Of a stretch of 39,925 bases of DNA, positions 23,359-32,491 are shown piece after piece. Both the position numbers and the translations under genes were made by a program. Every line of letters begins with the position of its first letter. The first letter of the stretch is position 1. The stretch is taken from the NCBI GenBank assembly GCA_948443805.1, contig CAOJUB010000017.1, positions 1-39,925 on the forward strand. The letters are read 5' to 3'. Source of the DNA: an uncultured Clostridia bacterium. Its GTDB lineage: Bacteria; Bacillota; Clostridia; Oscillospirales; UBA644. The notes under the pieces were generated by a model. The model made no database searches. It was not told the origin of the DNA and saw only the letters and a program-made list of their open reading frames with translations.

Positions 23359-24558
23359 ATGAAAGTAAGCGAGATGATGAACCGTCTGTTCGGCTACGAT
23401 GAAATTTCCATTGTCGGGGAATATCCGGAACATTTTTTAAACGCTGCGGCGAATGAAGATGCTGAAATCTGGCATATTCGGCGGACAGATACGGTTACTC
23501 TGACGGCCAGAACCCGGGTGTTCGACCGGAAAAAAATAATCCGGATCGCCGGGCAATGCCGTTCAGTCCGTCTGAATTTTTTGGAAAGCCGCGGTCTTCC
23601 GCCGCTGCTGAAACGATACCGGATGCGGTACGGCCTTTTTGCCGGCGCCTTGTTTATCGCCCTGTTTGTCTGGATCATGTCGTGCTTTGTATGGTCTGTC
23701 CGGATTTCCGGCAATCGGGAGATTCCCACCGAGCAGGTTACGGTTTTTCTCGAAAACTGCGGTCTGAAACCGGGATCGCTGGCTTCTGCACAGGATATCG
23801 GCCGGATTAAGAACAGCATGATGTTTGAATTCGGTAATCTGGCTCATGTTTCGATTAATATCAAGGGCAGCCTTGCCATGGTTGAAATTACCGAACGGAC
23901 AATGCCTCCGGCTATCGACGATGCAACGCCCTGTAATATCGTTGCCGCGAAATCCGGGCAGATTGTTCTGCTGGAAGCCTATGAAGGGGTCCCCTATTTT
24001 AAGCCCGGCGACAGTGTAAAGCAGGGGCAGCTTTTGGTCGGCGGCGTTTTTGACAGTAAAGTTGTCGGCTATCGGACGGTGCATGCTTCGGCAAAGGTTT
24101 TGGCTCGGACAAAGCATTCTTTTTCGGTGACAGGTCGGTATGCGTATTGCCGGACGGAAGCGACCGGCCGGCAGAAACAGCGGTATTCTCTTATCCTTTT
24201 CGGAAAGGAGATTCCGTTATATATTTCAGACAAACCGTTTGATTTTTGGCAGGAAGAAACCGAACAGACCGATTTGAGCATCGGCGATGCGGTGCTGCCG
24301 GTCACGCTGAAAAAAACAGTTTGCCAGGAAATTACCCAGACCGAAGCGGTTTATACCAAAGAGGAATTAACAGAAATTTTGCAAAAAGAAATCGCCGAAA
24401 AAGAACGGATTTCTTTACAGGGGATGACTGTAGAGGATCGGAAGATTGATCTTTCTGAATCGTCTGAAGGTATAACGGTTGAAAGTTTATACACAATAAT
24501 TGAAGAGATCGGCGTCCGGCAGGAAATCTTTAAACAGGAAAATCAAACAGAAGGGTGA
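23359..24558 (+). CDS. yqfD: Sporulation protein YqfD
   Basis: A 399-residue membrane protein. A cytoplasmic N-terminal domain of about 90 residues is followed by one membrane helix (LFAGALFIALFVWIMSCFVW, about residues 93-112), then VRISGNREIPTEQV, a beta-rich FtsQ/POTRA-like start of the outer domain. The outer domain continues with VNIVAAKSGQIVLLEAYEG-like text (here CNIVAAKSGQIVLLEAYEG) and KPGDSVKQGQLLVGGV, a lipoyl/hammerhead-like motif typical of YqfD. AGGAGG lies before the ATG. It works with YqfC in the mother cell during endospore formation. Its presence places the genome in a spore-forming lineage, although the gene alone does not prove sporulation. Confidence 0.92.
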   Translation: MKVSEMMNRLFGYDEISIVGEYPEHFLNAAANEDAEIWHIRRTDTVTLTARTRVFDRKKIIRIAGQCRSVRLNFLESRGLPPLLKRYRMRYGLFAGALFIALFVWIMSCFVWSVRISGNREIPTEQVTVFLENCGLKPGSLASAQDIGRIKNSMMFEFGNLAHVSINIKGSLAMVEITERTMPPAIDDATPCNIVAAKSGQIVLLEAYEGVPYFKPGDSVKQGQLLVGGVFDSKVVGYRTVHASAKVLARTKHSFSVTGRYAYCRTEATGRQKQRYSLILFGKEIPLYISDKPFDFWQEETEQTDLSIGDAVLPVTLKKTVCQEITQTEAVYTKEELTEILQKEIAEKERISLQGMTVEDRKIDLSESSEGITVESLYTIIEEIGVRQEIFKQENQTEG

Positions 24559-24563
24559 CAGGA

Positions 24564-25571
24564 TTGGAAAAAAGCATCATTTTTGAAAACCTTGAAATTC
24601 TCGGTAGTATTTTCGGGAAATTGGATGAAAATATAAAATTGATCGAAAAAGCCTTTTCAGTCGCGGTGGTGAACCGGGAAGACGGGGTGAAAATTTCCGG
24701 CGAAGAGGAAAACGTGCAAAAAGCGGAAAAGGCCATCGCTGCGCTGGCGGATTTTGCCCGGAAAGGGGAAACGGTCACCAAACAGAACGTGTCGTATTTT
24801 ATTTCTATGATCGAAGAAGGCAACGAGGAACTGCTCGGCCAGATGGGCGAGGGCTGCGTCTGCATTACCGCATCGGGAAAACCGATCAAGGCAAAAACTT
24901 TCGGCCAGCGGGATTATCTGCGGACGATCGCTTCGACGCCGATCACCCTTGGCGTCGGCCCCGCCGGCACCGGAAAAACCTATCTTGCCGTTGCAATGGC
25001 GGTTACGGCGCTGCGGAACAAGCAGATTAACCGGATTGTCATTACCCGTCCCGCAGTAGAGGCCGGAGAAAAACTGGGGTTCCTTCCCGGCGATTTGCAG
25101 ACGAAGGTTGATCCGTATCTGCGGCCGATTCATGACGCGCTGTTCGATATGCTCGGGGTGGAAACCTATCAGAAATATGTAGAAAAGAATGTAATTGAAA
25201 TCGCGCCGCTTGCTTATATGCGGGGGCGTACGCTCGACGATTCGTTTATCATTCTGGATGAAGCGCAGAACACCACCTGCGAGCAGATGAAGATGTTTCT
25301 GACCCGAATGGGTTTCAATTCAAAAATTGTTATTACCGGCGACGTTACCCAGATCGACCTTCCGAATGACAAGCGGAGCGGGCTGAAAGAAGCCATGAAA
25401 ATTCTGGCGGATATTGAAGGGATTGCCATCTGCCGTTTGACTTACAAGGATGTTGTCCGGCATGAACTGGTGCAAAAAATTATCCGGGCTTATGAGGCGT
25501 ATGACGGGAAAAGGGAGAGCGTGCAGAATGCTGAAAAACGAAAATATACATTCCGTGGAAATTATAAATGA
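24564..25571 (+). CDS. phoH: PhoH-family ATPase/RNA-linked protein
   Basis: A 335-residue cytoplasmic P-loop protein (also called YbeZ). Walker A is VGPAGTGKTYLAVAMA near residue 136, and Walker B is DSFIILDEAQNTTCEQMKM. The N-terminus EKSIIFENLEILGSIFGKLD fits the family. Start choice: TTG at 24564, eight bases after AAGGG. A GTG at 24555 overlaps the yqfD stop (GTGA) and would add three residues but sits directly on the Shine-Dalgarno site. The family partners with YbeY, the next gene, in RNA metabolism. The last 44 bases overlap ybeY, so the two are translationally coupled. The pgpH (yqfF) gene often found between them is absent. Confidence 0.93.
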   Translation: MEKSIIFENLEILGSIFGKLDENIKLIEKAFSVAVVNREDGVKISGEEENVQKAEKAIAALADFARKGETVTKQNVSYFISMIEEGNEELLGQMGEGCVCITASGKPIKAKTFGQRDYLRTIASTPITLGVGPAGTGKTYLAVAMAVTALRNKQINRIVITRPAVEAGEKLGFLPGDLQTKVDPYLRPIHDALFDMLGVETYQKYVEKNVIEIAPLAYMRGRTLDDSFIILDEAQNTTCEQMKMFLTRMGFNSKIVITGDVTQIDLPNDKRSGLKEAMKILADIEGIAICRLTYKDVVRHELVQKIIRAYEAYDGKRESVQNAEKRKYTFRGNYK

Positions 25572-26013
25572 ACAGGACCGGATCACCGATCTCGGAGAGA
25601 TTGAAGCCCTGATTGATACCGCCGTCTGCGGAACGCTGAAAGCCGAAGGCGTTTCCGAACCGTCAGAGGTCAGCGTTCTTTTGGTAGACGATGAAAAAAT
25701 CCGGCAGCTTAACCGGGATTTCCGGGAAATCGACCGGAAAACCGATGTTCTGTCGTTCCCTTCCGGTGAGGACGGCTTTTTGGGGGATATTGCAATTTCT
25801 CTGCAGACAGCGGAGGAACAGCGCAAGGAATACGGCCATTCGCTTGCCCGGGAAGTCGGGTTTCTGACGGTTCATTCGGTGCTGCATCTTCTCGGCTATG
25901 ACCATATGACGCCGGAGGAAGAGGCCGTGATGTTCGCCCGGCAGGAGGAAATTCTCCGCGGGCTTTGCCTGACGCGGGATACGCCTGCGGAAAACAAGAA
26001 ACCTGTTTCCTGA
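25528..26013 (+). CDS. ybeY: Endoribonuclease YbeY (16S rRNA 3'-end maturation)
   Basis: A 161-residue zinc metalloprotein. The signature HSVLHLLGYDH (HxxxHxxxxxH) near residue 114 binds the metal. REIDRKTDVLSFPS and GDIAISLQTAEEQ are also family hallmarks. The role is in 16S rRNA 3'-end processing and ribosome quality control, shown mainly in E. coli and Bacillus. The ATG at 25528, inside the end of phoH, is used because it matches the family's normal length; earlier in-frame starts would add phoH-frame noise. Confidence 0.96.
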   Translation: MLKNENIHSVEIINEQDRITDLGEIEALIDTAVCGTLKAEGVSEPSEVSVLLVDDEKIRQLNRDFREIDRKTDVLSFPSGEDGFLGDIAISLQTAEEQRKEYGHSLAREVGFLTVHSVLHLLGYDHMTPEEEAVMFARQEEILRGLCLTRDTPAENKKPVS

Positions 26014-26033
26014 AAGAAAGGAGAATTTCCGGT

Positions 26034-26540
26034 ATGTTTTTGGTGAAGCTGCTGAAAAGTTTTCGGTATGCCTTTGCGGGCATTTGTTCTTCGTTCCGGC
26101 AGGAACGGAATTTCCGGATTCATCTGACAGCGATTCTTTATGTTACATATTTTGCTTTTCTGTATGGGTTGGAACCGCTTGGCTGGGCGGTGCTGATCCT
26201 GACGTTTTCTTTTGTCCTTTCCAATGAGCTGATGAATACCGCGGTGGAGGAATGTATTGATTTTAAATCCGAAGAGTGGAATCCGCATGCCAAGCTTTCC
26301 AAAGATAATGCGGCCGCTTCGGTTTTGATTGCGGCGGTTTCTTCGATTATCGTGGCCGTATTTCTTTTTTCGGATCTGGAAAGACTAAGAACGGCGGTAA
26401 CGGCGCTGCTGGCGTTTCCCCGGGTTTTGTTTCTCGGGCTGTCGCTTGTGCCGGCGGCGTTTTTTGTCTTCGGCTTCAGAAAATATGAAAAAGAATTTCC
26501 CGAAAAAAAACCGGGCAAAAAAGAAAGGAATCATCAATGA
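26034..26540 (+). CDS. dgkA: Diacylglycerol/undecaprenol kinase, DgkA family
   Basis: A 168-residue integral membrane kinase. The ATG at 26034 follows AAAGGAG by 10 bases. RYAFAGICSSFRQERNFRIH is the family's N-terminal helix, and LSNELMNTAVEECIDF (about residue 66) contains the conserved ExxNTAxE catalytic motif. PHAKLSKDNAAASVLI matches the next motif (K...D.AA.AV). Gram-positive members mostly phosphorylate undecaprenol to recycle the cell-wall lipid carrier. The C-terminus carries an extra membrane segment (RVLFLGLSLVPAAFFVFGF) and a basic tail KKPGKKERNHQ, longer than the usual ~120-130 residues. The stop overlaps the era start (ATGA). Confidence 0.92.
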   Translation: MFLVKLLKSFRYAFAGICSSFRQERNFRIHLTAILYVTYFAFLYGLEPLGWAVLILTFSFVLSNELMNTAVEECIDFKSEEWNPHAKLSKDNAAASVLIAAVSSIIVAVFLFSDLERLRTAVTALLAFPRVLFLGLSLVPAAFFVFGFRKYEKEFPEKKPGKKERNHQ

Positions 26541-27421
26541 GGACAGGCTTTATTACCATTGCCGGCCGGCCGAATGTCGGAAAATCAACGCTTCTTAATG
26601 CGATCATCGGCGAGAAGATCGCCATTGTTTCGGATAAACCGCAGACAACGAGAAATAAGATCGCCGGGATTTATAACCGGGATGATTTACAGATTGTGTT
26701 TGTCGATACGCCGGGGCTTCATGCGCCGAAAAATAAACTGGGCGAACGGATGATCCGGGAGGCGGAGGAGGCGATGGACGGGATCGATGGCGCGATTGTT
26801 GTAGCTGAGCCCCGTTCTCCGGGAAAAACGGAAAAAAATCTGATTTCCCGTTTTCAGGCCGAGGATATTCCGATCATTCTGGTTCTGAACAAGGCGGATA
26901 TCACGCCGAAGGAGCAGATTGCCAAGGCAATCGGACAGTATGCCGCGCTTTGCGAGTTCGCTTCGATTGTTCCGGCGAGCGCGCTGAAAAAAGACAATGT
27001 AGACGCCCTTCTTGACGAGGTGGAAAAGCTGATCGCGCCGGAGGACGGCGCCGTTTATTATCCCACCGATATTGCTACCGATCAGACCGTCCGGAAAATG
27101 GCTTCTGAGTTTATCCGGGAAAAAATACTGCGCGCGCTTTCTGCCGAAGTTCCTCACGGTATTGCGGTGCACATTCTTTCTTTCCGGGAACGCAGCGATA
27201 AGCCGATCACCGAGATTTCGGCGGAAATCGTTTGTGAAAAAGATTCGCACAAGGGTATTATTATCGGGAAAAACGGCCGCACACTGAAAAAAATTGCGTC
27301 TCTTGCCCGGGCCGACCTGGAATCGCTGTTGGATCGGAAGGTCTTTTTGGAATGTTTTGTTAAAGTCCGAACCGCCTGGAGAGACGACGAGCGGTTTCTG
27401 GAAAACGAATATGAGCAGTAA
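26537..27421 (+). CDS. era: GTPase Era
   Basis: A 294-residue GTPase that binds the 3' end of 16S rRNA and assists 30S subunit assembly. G1 GRPNVGKST is at residues 8-16, G2 region is KPQTTRNKI, G3 is DTPGLHAPKN and G4 is NKAD. The C-terminal KH domain is EKDSHKGIIIGKNGRTLKKI, followed by the terminal LECFVKVRTAWRDDE. Length is typical (about 290-300). The start overlaps the dgkA stop by four bases, so it is coupled. The cdd gene often found between dgkA and era in bacilli is missing. The last 11 bases overlap recO. Confidence 0.98.
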   Translation: MRTGFITIAGRPNVGKSTLLNAIIGEKIAIVSDKPQTTRNKIAGIYNRDDLQIVFVDTPGLHAPKNKLGERMIREAEEAMDGIDGAIVVAEPRSPGKTEKNLISRFQAEDIPIILVLNKADITPKEQIAKAIGQYAALCEFASIVPASALKKDNVDALLDEVEKLIAPEDGAVYYPTDIATDQTVRKMASEFIREKILRALSAEVPHGIAVHILSFRERSDKPITEISAEIVCEKDSHKGIIIGKNGRTLKKIASLARADLESLLDRKVFLECFVKVRTAWRDDERFLENEYEQ

Positions 27422-28148
27422 AATCCTCGGACTGGTAATCCGTCGCCGTCCGCTCGGAGACAATGATCTGATTCTTACGGTTCTGTGCCGGGAATTCGGC
27501 AAGATAAACTGTATTGCCAAAGGGGTTCTGAAAAGTAAAAAATCGCCGCTTTATGCGCAGATTTTTGCTTATTCGGAGCTGTCCCTTTATCGGGGAAAAA
27601 GTTTTTATATTATCGAATCTGCCGATCTTCGCGAACCTTTTTACGGCCTTCGGCAGAGTCTTGACGCCTTGTATTTAGGGCAGTATTTTGCTGAAGTCGC
27701 CGATACCTTGCCGCAGGGTTCGTCTTCCGGGGAGGAGGGCACAATTCTGAAATTGCTGCTCAATTCCCTGTTTCTTCTCTGCAAAAATCCTTCGGAAGAG
27801 GATTGTTTGCGGATCAAAATTGTGTTTGAGGTTAAATATGCGCAGATTTCGGGTTTCTTCCCGGATATCTCCGGCTGCGAGGCTTGCGGCGGCAGCGAAC
27901 TTGCCGTCTGGGATTTTACGTCGGGATTTTTCTGCGCTGCCTGCGGAAACGGCCGGCACGGAAAAAATATAAGCCAAACAGTGGTCCGGGTTTTTGATCA
28001 TATACTGGCTTCTTCCCAAAACGCGGCGTATTCGTTCTCGGTGTCGAAGGAACTGTTTGCTTACATCAGCAGGCTGACCGGGCAGTATCTTTCCTCGGTT
28101 CTGGATGCGGAATTCAAATCCCTGAACTGGTATGAATCCCTGAAATAG
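27411..28148 (+). CDS. recO: DNA repair protein RecO
   Basis: A 245-residue protein that loads RecA with RecR onto single-stranded DNA. The N-terminal OB fold is visible (ILGLVIRRRPLGDNDLILTV, GKINCIAKGVLKSKK), then the helical domain and a zinc finger of four cysteines (GCEACGG ... FFCAACGNG, about residues 155-185). The ATG at 27411 lies inside the end of era; an upstream start at 27294 would only add antisense-like text from the era region. Length matches the family. Confidence 0.95.
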   Translation: MSSKILGLVIRRRPLGDNDLILTVLCREFGKINCIAKGVLKSKKSPLYAQIFAYSELSLYRGKSFYIIESADLREPFYGLRQSLDALYLGQYFAEVADTLPQGSSSGEEGTILKLLLNSLFLLCKNPSEEDCLRIKIVFEVKYAQISGFFPDISGCEACGGSELAVWDFTSGFFCAACGNGRHGKNISQTVVRVFDHILASSQNAAYSFSVSKELFAYISRLTGQYLSSVLDAEFKSLNWYESLK

Positions 28149-28194
28149 CCGGAACCAGTATGTTGATCTTCAGAAAGGTATGGTTATTAGTTGC

Positions 28195-30564
28195 ATGAAT
28201 AAAAATCTCCGCGCGTTGGAATACGATAAGGTTTTATCCGCGCTTGCACTTTGTGCTTCATCGGAATGTGCCAGGGAATATTGTCTTTCGCTGCGTCCTT
28301 TTTCTGACGCGGCTTCAGCGCAAAAAGCGCTGGAAGAGACCGACCGGGCGCTGGTTTTATATTATCAATATGGAACCCCTTCTTTTTCAGGTCTTACCGA
28401 TATCTGCGGCTGTGCAAGAAGAGCGGCGTCGGGCGCAGTTCTTTCTATTTCCGAGCTGCTGCGGGTGCGGGATGTTCTTGCGGTGGTCAGCCGGCTTGAC
28501 CGGTATGTTTCCGATCATCGGCTCAGCGAGGGCTTTGAGGCCTATGCTCTTACTTTGCGCCCGAACCGATATCTGGAAGAACGGTTGTCGGTTTCTTTTG
28601 TCGGGGAAGACGAAGTTTCCGACGGCGCTTCTTCCGCCCTGAAGGATATCCGCCGAAAACAGGCGCATATGAAAAATAAAATAAAAACTTCTCTGGAATC
28701 GCTTATCCGCTCACCCGAAACGCAGAAATATCTGCAGGATAATATTATTACTCTGCGGAACGACCGGTATGTGCTTCCGGTCAAAGCGGAAAACCGCAGC
28801 GAGATTCAGGGGTTGGTGCATGATACTTCTTCTTCCGGCGCGACGCTTTTTATCGAACCGATGTCGGTTGTCTCGGCCAATAACGAACTATCGGTTCTCA
28901 TGGCGGAAGAGCGCCGGGAGATTGAGAAAATTTTACAGGAACTTTCCTCCGAAGTCGGGCAGAATGCCGATTCTTTGTGCGAAAGTTTTGAAAGCGCACG
29001 CTTTTTTGATTTTACCTTTGCCAAAGCGAAATATGCCGAAAAATGCAGAGGGGTTTTGCCGGTGATGAAAACCGAGGGCGTCATTTCTGTCCGGCAGGCC
29101 CGGCATCCGCTGCTTGATCCCGCTAAGGTCGTCGCCATTGACGTTTCGGTCGGAGATTCTTATGACGCGATGATCGTTACCGGGCCGAATACCGGCGGAA
29201 AAACCGTCAGCCTGAAAACCGTCGGGCTGTTGGCTCTGATGGCAAAATCCGGGCTTTTTATTCCGGCAAAAGAGGAAAGCCGGGTTGATTTTTTCGGACA
29301 TGTGTTTGCCGATATCGGCGACGAGCAGTCGATTGAGCAGTCTCTCTCTACCTTTTCGGCGCACATGTCCAATATTATCCGAATTCTTTCAGAGGCCGAT
29401 CATGAAAGTTTGGTTTTGCTGGATGAACTTGGTTCGGGAACCGACCCTGCCGAAGGCGCCGCTTTGGCGATTTCGGTTATTGAATATCTTCGTTCCCGCG
29501 GGGCGAAGCTGATGACGACGACCCATTATGCGGAACTGAAAGTATTTGCGCTGCAAACGCCCTGGGTAGAAAACGCGTCGTGTGAATTTGACGTGGCGAC
29601 CTTAAAACCCACCTATCGGCTTATTACCGGTATTCCCGGGAAATCCAACGCATTCGCCATTGCTTCCCGTCTTGGTTTGGCCGAAGAAATTATCAACAGC
29701 GCAAAATCTCGTTTGGATCAGGAAACGGTAAAAATGGAAACGGTGATCGCCGATTTGGAAACTTCAAAAAAAGAGGCGGAATTTGCGGCGATCGAAGCAG
29801 AACAGAAATTTTCGGAAATCCGCGCCGAAATGGAAAAAAATCGGGCGGAAGCCGAGGAACTGAAGCGAAAAGCCGCCGAGGAACTGGAACAGGCGAAGAA
29901 GAAGGCCTTGCTTTTAGTGGAACAGGCGGGACGGGAATCTGATTTCCTGATTGAACAGCTTGAGGCTCTCCGCAAAGAAAAGGACAAAGCGGATTTCCGC
30001 GAACGGATTCTGTCGGCAAAAAATACGGCGCGCGAAATGGCTGCAAAGGCGGAAAACGCGCTTGCCGCGGAACGTCAGAAGGGCAGAAAACCGATCGACC
30101 GTCCGTTAAAACCGGGCGATACGGTAAAAATTCTTTCACTGGAACGCGAAGGCGTGGTTGTCACGCCGCCCGATCAGAAGGGAATGGTTCAGATCCAGGC
30201 CGGTATCATTAAAACTAAGGTTCCGCTTTCCGATTTGGAACTGTCGGAACAGGAAAAGGTTACGGTCAAAATTGAGGCGCGGCCGTCGGTTTCTTTTCAG
30301 GCCGACCGTGGCAGCCGCCGTGCGGAGAATGAAGTGGATCTCCGCGGAATGACGGTATATGAAGCGGAGAGCGCCGTTGATGAGTTTTTAAATAATTGCT
30401 ATCTGGCCGGATTAAAAACGGTAAGCGTGATTCACGGAAAAGGAACCGGCGCGCTGCGGACCGCTGTAAAAAATCAGCTCCGGAGGCATCCGCTGGTTGC
30501 ACAGTCACGGCTTGGCACATTCGGCGAAGGGGAAACCGGCGTCACGATTGTTACTTTGAAATAA
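28195..30564 (+). CDS. mutS2: Endonuclease MutS2
   Basis: A 789-residue protein that restrains homologous recombination and, in Bacillus, acts on collided ribosomes. The MutS core and clamp region come first, then the ATPase with Walker A ITGPNTGGKTVSLKT (about residue 330), VFADIGDEQSIEQSLSTFS and LVLLDELGSGTDPAEG. A long charged coiled coil follows at about 510-620. The C-terminal Smr nuclease domain has VDLRGMTVYEAESAVD and VIHGKGTGALRTAV. The ATG at 28195 matches the family N-terminus (NKNLRALEYDKVL), although AGAAAGG is 16 bases away; the ATG at 28180 is only one base past that site. Confidence 0.96.
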   Translation: MNKNLRALEYDKVLSALALCASSECAREYCLSLRPFSDAASAQKALEETDRALVLYYQYGTPSFSGLTDICGCARRAASGAVLSISELLRVRDVLAVVSRLDRYVSDHRLSEGFEAYALTLRPNRYLEERLSVSFVGEDEVSDGASSALKDIRRKQAHMKNKIKTSLESLIRSPETQKYLQDNIITLRNDRYVLPVKAENRSEIQGLVHDTSSSGATLFIEPMSVVSANNELSVLMAEERREIEKILQELSSEVGQNADSLCESFESARFFDFTFAKAKYAEKCRGVLPVMKTEGVISVRQARHPLLDPAKVVAIDVSVGDSYDAMIVTGPNTGGKTVSLKTVGLLALMAKSGLFIPAKEESRVDFFGHVFADIGDEQSIEQSLSTFSAHMSNIIRILSEADHESLVLLDELGSGTDPAEGAALAISVIEYLRSRGAKLMTTTHYAELKVFALQTPWVENASCEFDVATLKPTYRLITGIPGKSNAFAIASRLGLAEEIINSAKSRLDQETVKMETVIADLETSKKEAEFAAIEAEQKFSEIRAEMEKNRAEAEELKRKAAEELEQAKKKALLLVEQAGRESDFLIEQLEALRKEKDKADFRERILSAKNTAREMAAKAENALAAERQKGRKPIDRPLKPGDTVKILSLEREGVVVTPPDQKGMVQIQAGIIKTKVPLSDLELSEQEKVTVKIEARPSVSFQADRGSRRAENEVDLRGMTVYEAESAVDEFLNNCYLAGLKTVSVIHGKGTGALRTAVKNQLRRHPLVAQSRLGTFGEGETGVTIVTLK

Positions 30565-30727
30565 AATTTCCTTCTCTCGGCAGGAGGGAAACGGTTATGT
30601 GAATATTGACCGGCAACAGGATGGAAAAATCTGTTGTGATTGTTAATCGGTAAACGGATGTAACAGAACAGGCCGGTTTGGTGAGACAGAAGAACAGTAG
30701 AAAAAAAGAAGGGAGCGCGCGTCAAAG
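30565..30727 (+). other. Gap between mutS2 and holA
   Basis: 163 bases with no gene or clear terminator. It has a weak inverted repeat (TCCTTCTC ... GAGGGA) just after mutS2 and an A+G-rich Shine-Dalgarno region AAGGGAG, 12 bases before holA. A promoter cannot be assigned with confidence. Confidence 0.4.
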
Positions 30728-31756
30728 ATGGAAAAATCAATGCTTGGCGAAGATATAAAAAGCCGATCTTTCGCCCGGTTTTATTTCCTTTACGGCAGTG
30801 AAAAATTTATTCTTGATTTTTATGTCGGGCAGATGATTGACGCGATTCTTCCGGAAGAGGCGAAGACTTTTGATCTGCACTGGCATGACGGCAAGGAACT
30901 GTCGGCCGGAGATTTCGTTTCGGAAATGGAAGCCTTTCCGATGCTGGCCGAAAAAAAAGTGGTTGCAATCAAAGATCTTCCTTTACAGTCCGAAACGGCA
31001 AAAGCGCTGCTTGCCGACCCCGGAATTCTGAACGACGATACGGTTTTGCTGGTTTACGCTTCCCGGGAAGACTATGACCGGACGAAAAAGGAATTTAAGG
31101 AGTTTCTTGCTTTTGCCAAGAAAAACGGAAAGACCGCCGTTCTGGACGCAATGGACAGAACCGATAAGGAGCGCTGGGTTCGTAAACACGTTGTCAAAAG
31201 GCAGAAAGAAATTTCCGCCGCCGATATTTCCTATTTTCTCGACAGCGTGGATAACGATATGTACGCGATGATTTCCGAAATTGAAAAACTGTGCGCCTAT
31301 GCGGGAGAAAGGCAGCGGGTGACCCGTTCGGATATCGACGCCGTCTGCATGAAAACCGCCGAGGCAAAGGTGTATGAGTTGACGAACGCCATTACCGAAA
31401 AAAACGCCGGAAAAGCCCTTTCGGTAATCAAAACGCTTTTTGATAACGGAGAAAATGCGAATCTTGTCTCTGCGGCTTTATTCAACGCTGTGGCTTTATT
31501 TTACCGGACGGGGCGGTATGCCGCCGAGGGAATGGCATTTTCCGAGATTGTGAAAAAAACAGGCGGCCGGGACTTTGTCGTGAAAAAAAACCTGAATTGG
31601 ATCCGGATGCTGCCGAAGGGCGCGCTGGAAGCGATGCTGGAATATTGCGCGCAGGCCGATCTCCTTTTGAAAACCGGGAGTATTGATCCCCGGACGGTGA
31701 TGGAACAGCTGGCCGTTCAGTGTATTTCCGCGCAGAACGCCGGCGGCAGGAAATAA
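30728..31756 (+). CDS. holA: DNA polymerase III, delta subunit
   Basis: A 342-residue clamp-loader subunit that opens the beta sliding clamp. The start RFYFLYGSEKFILDFYVGQM is the conserved delta N-terminus (a degenerate nucleotide-binding site, as normal for delta). SVDNDMYAMISEIEKLCAYA and VYELTNAITEKNAGKALSVI match the middle lid and collar parts. Length is typical (about 330-345). Shine-Dalgarno AAGGGAG is 12 bases from the ATG. It lies in a + strand housekeeping run with rnmV downstream. Confidence 0.95.
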   Translation: MEKSMLGEDIKSRSFARFYFLYGSEKFILDFYVGQMIDAILPEEAKTFDLHWHDGKELSAGDFVSEMEAFPMLAEKKVVAIKDLPLQSETAKALLADPGILNDDTVLLVYASREDYDRTKKEFKEFLAFAKKNGKTAVLDAMDRTDKERWVRKHVVKRQKEISAADISYFLDSVDNDMYAMISEIEKLCAYAGERQRVTRSDIDAVCMKTAEAKVYELTNAITEKNAGKALSVIKTLFDNGENANLVSAALFNAVALFYRTGRYAAEGMAFSEIVKKTGGRDFVVKKNLNWIRMLPKGALEAMLEYCAQADLLLKTGSIDPRTVMEQLAVQCISAQNAGGRK

Positions 31757-31822
31757 CGGCTTTGAAAATACCGAAACCGTCAAAAATTTCTGCGTCCGTA
31801 AAAGAAAGGCATGGTCGTCAAG

Positions 31823-32428
31823 ATGAATATCCGGCAAATTGTTGTTGTAGAAGGAAAATATGACCGCATCGCGGTAAAAAACGCCTGCCCTGACGCGGTG
31901 GTGATCGAAACGCGCGGGTTTGGTCTTTTCCGGGACCGGCAGTTGGGTGATTTTATTAAAAAAACCGCAGAAGAACGGGGAATCGTGATTCTGACGGACA
32001 GCGACAGGGCGGGTCTGGCTATCCGGAGAAGGATTCAGAGTTTTGTAGATAAAAAATATATCAGAAATGCGTATATCCCGATGATACCGGGAAAGGAAAA
32101 ACGCAAAGAAAAACCTTCGGCCGAAGGCACGCTTGGGGTGGAAGGAATGCCGAAAGAAGTAATCTGCGATGCACTTCGCCGCTGCGGCGTTACCGAAACG
32201 GCGCCGTCGGCCGGGACGGCGATTACCAAGACCGATCTTTATGCCGACGGACTGTGCGGCGGAATAAATTCTTCGGAAAAACGCAGAAAACTGGCCGCAG
32301 AAACCGGCTTGCCCACGAACCTTTCAGCCAACCGGCTGCTGGAAGCGTTGAACCTGTTTCTTACCTACGAGGAGTATCAGGAATTGGTTAAAGGGCTGGA
32401 CACCGGAGCAGCGATTGCACGCGCATGA
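31823..32428 (+). CDS. rnmV: Ribonuclease M5 (5S rRNA maturation)
   Basis: A 201-residue Toprim nuclease that trims 5S rRNA precursor bound by ribosomal protein L18. IVVVEGKYDRIAVKNA gives the Toprim glutamate, and VILTDSDRAGLAIRRR the DxD motif. GTLGVEGMPKEVICDALRRC is typical of RNase M5. The ATG at 31823 matches the family start (NIRQIVVVEGK); the ATG at 31811 is only one base from the AGAAAGG site. In many Firmicutes ksgA follows rnmV; here a FemAB-like gene follows instead. Confidence 0.94.
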   Translation: MNIRQIVVVEGKYDRIAVKNACPDAVVIETRGFGLFRDRQLGDFIKKTAEERGIVILTDSDRAGLAIRRRIQSFVDKKYIRNAYIPMIPGKEKRKEKPSAEGTLGVEGMPKEVICDALRRCGVTETAPSAGTAITKTDLYADGLCGGINSSEKRRKLAAETGLPTNLSANRLLEALNLFLTYEEYQELVKGLDTGAAIARA

Positions 32429-32491
32429 ATAAAAAACAGTCTTTCCCCTCCGGGTTTTCCGGGGCGGGAGAAGCGGAAACAGGAGAGTATG

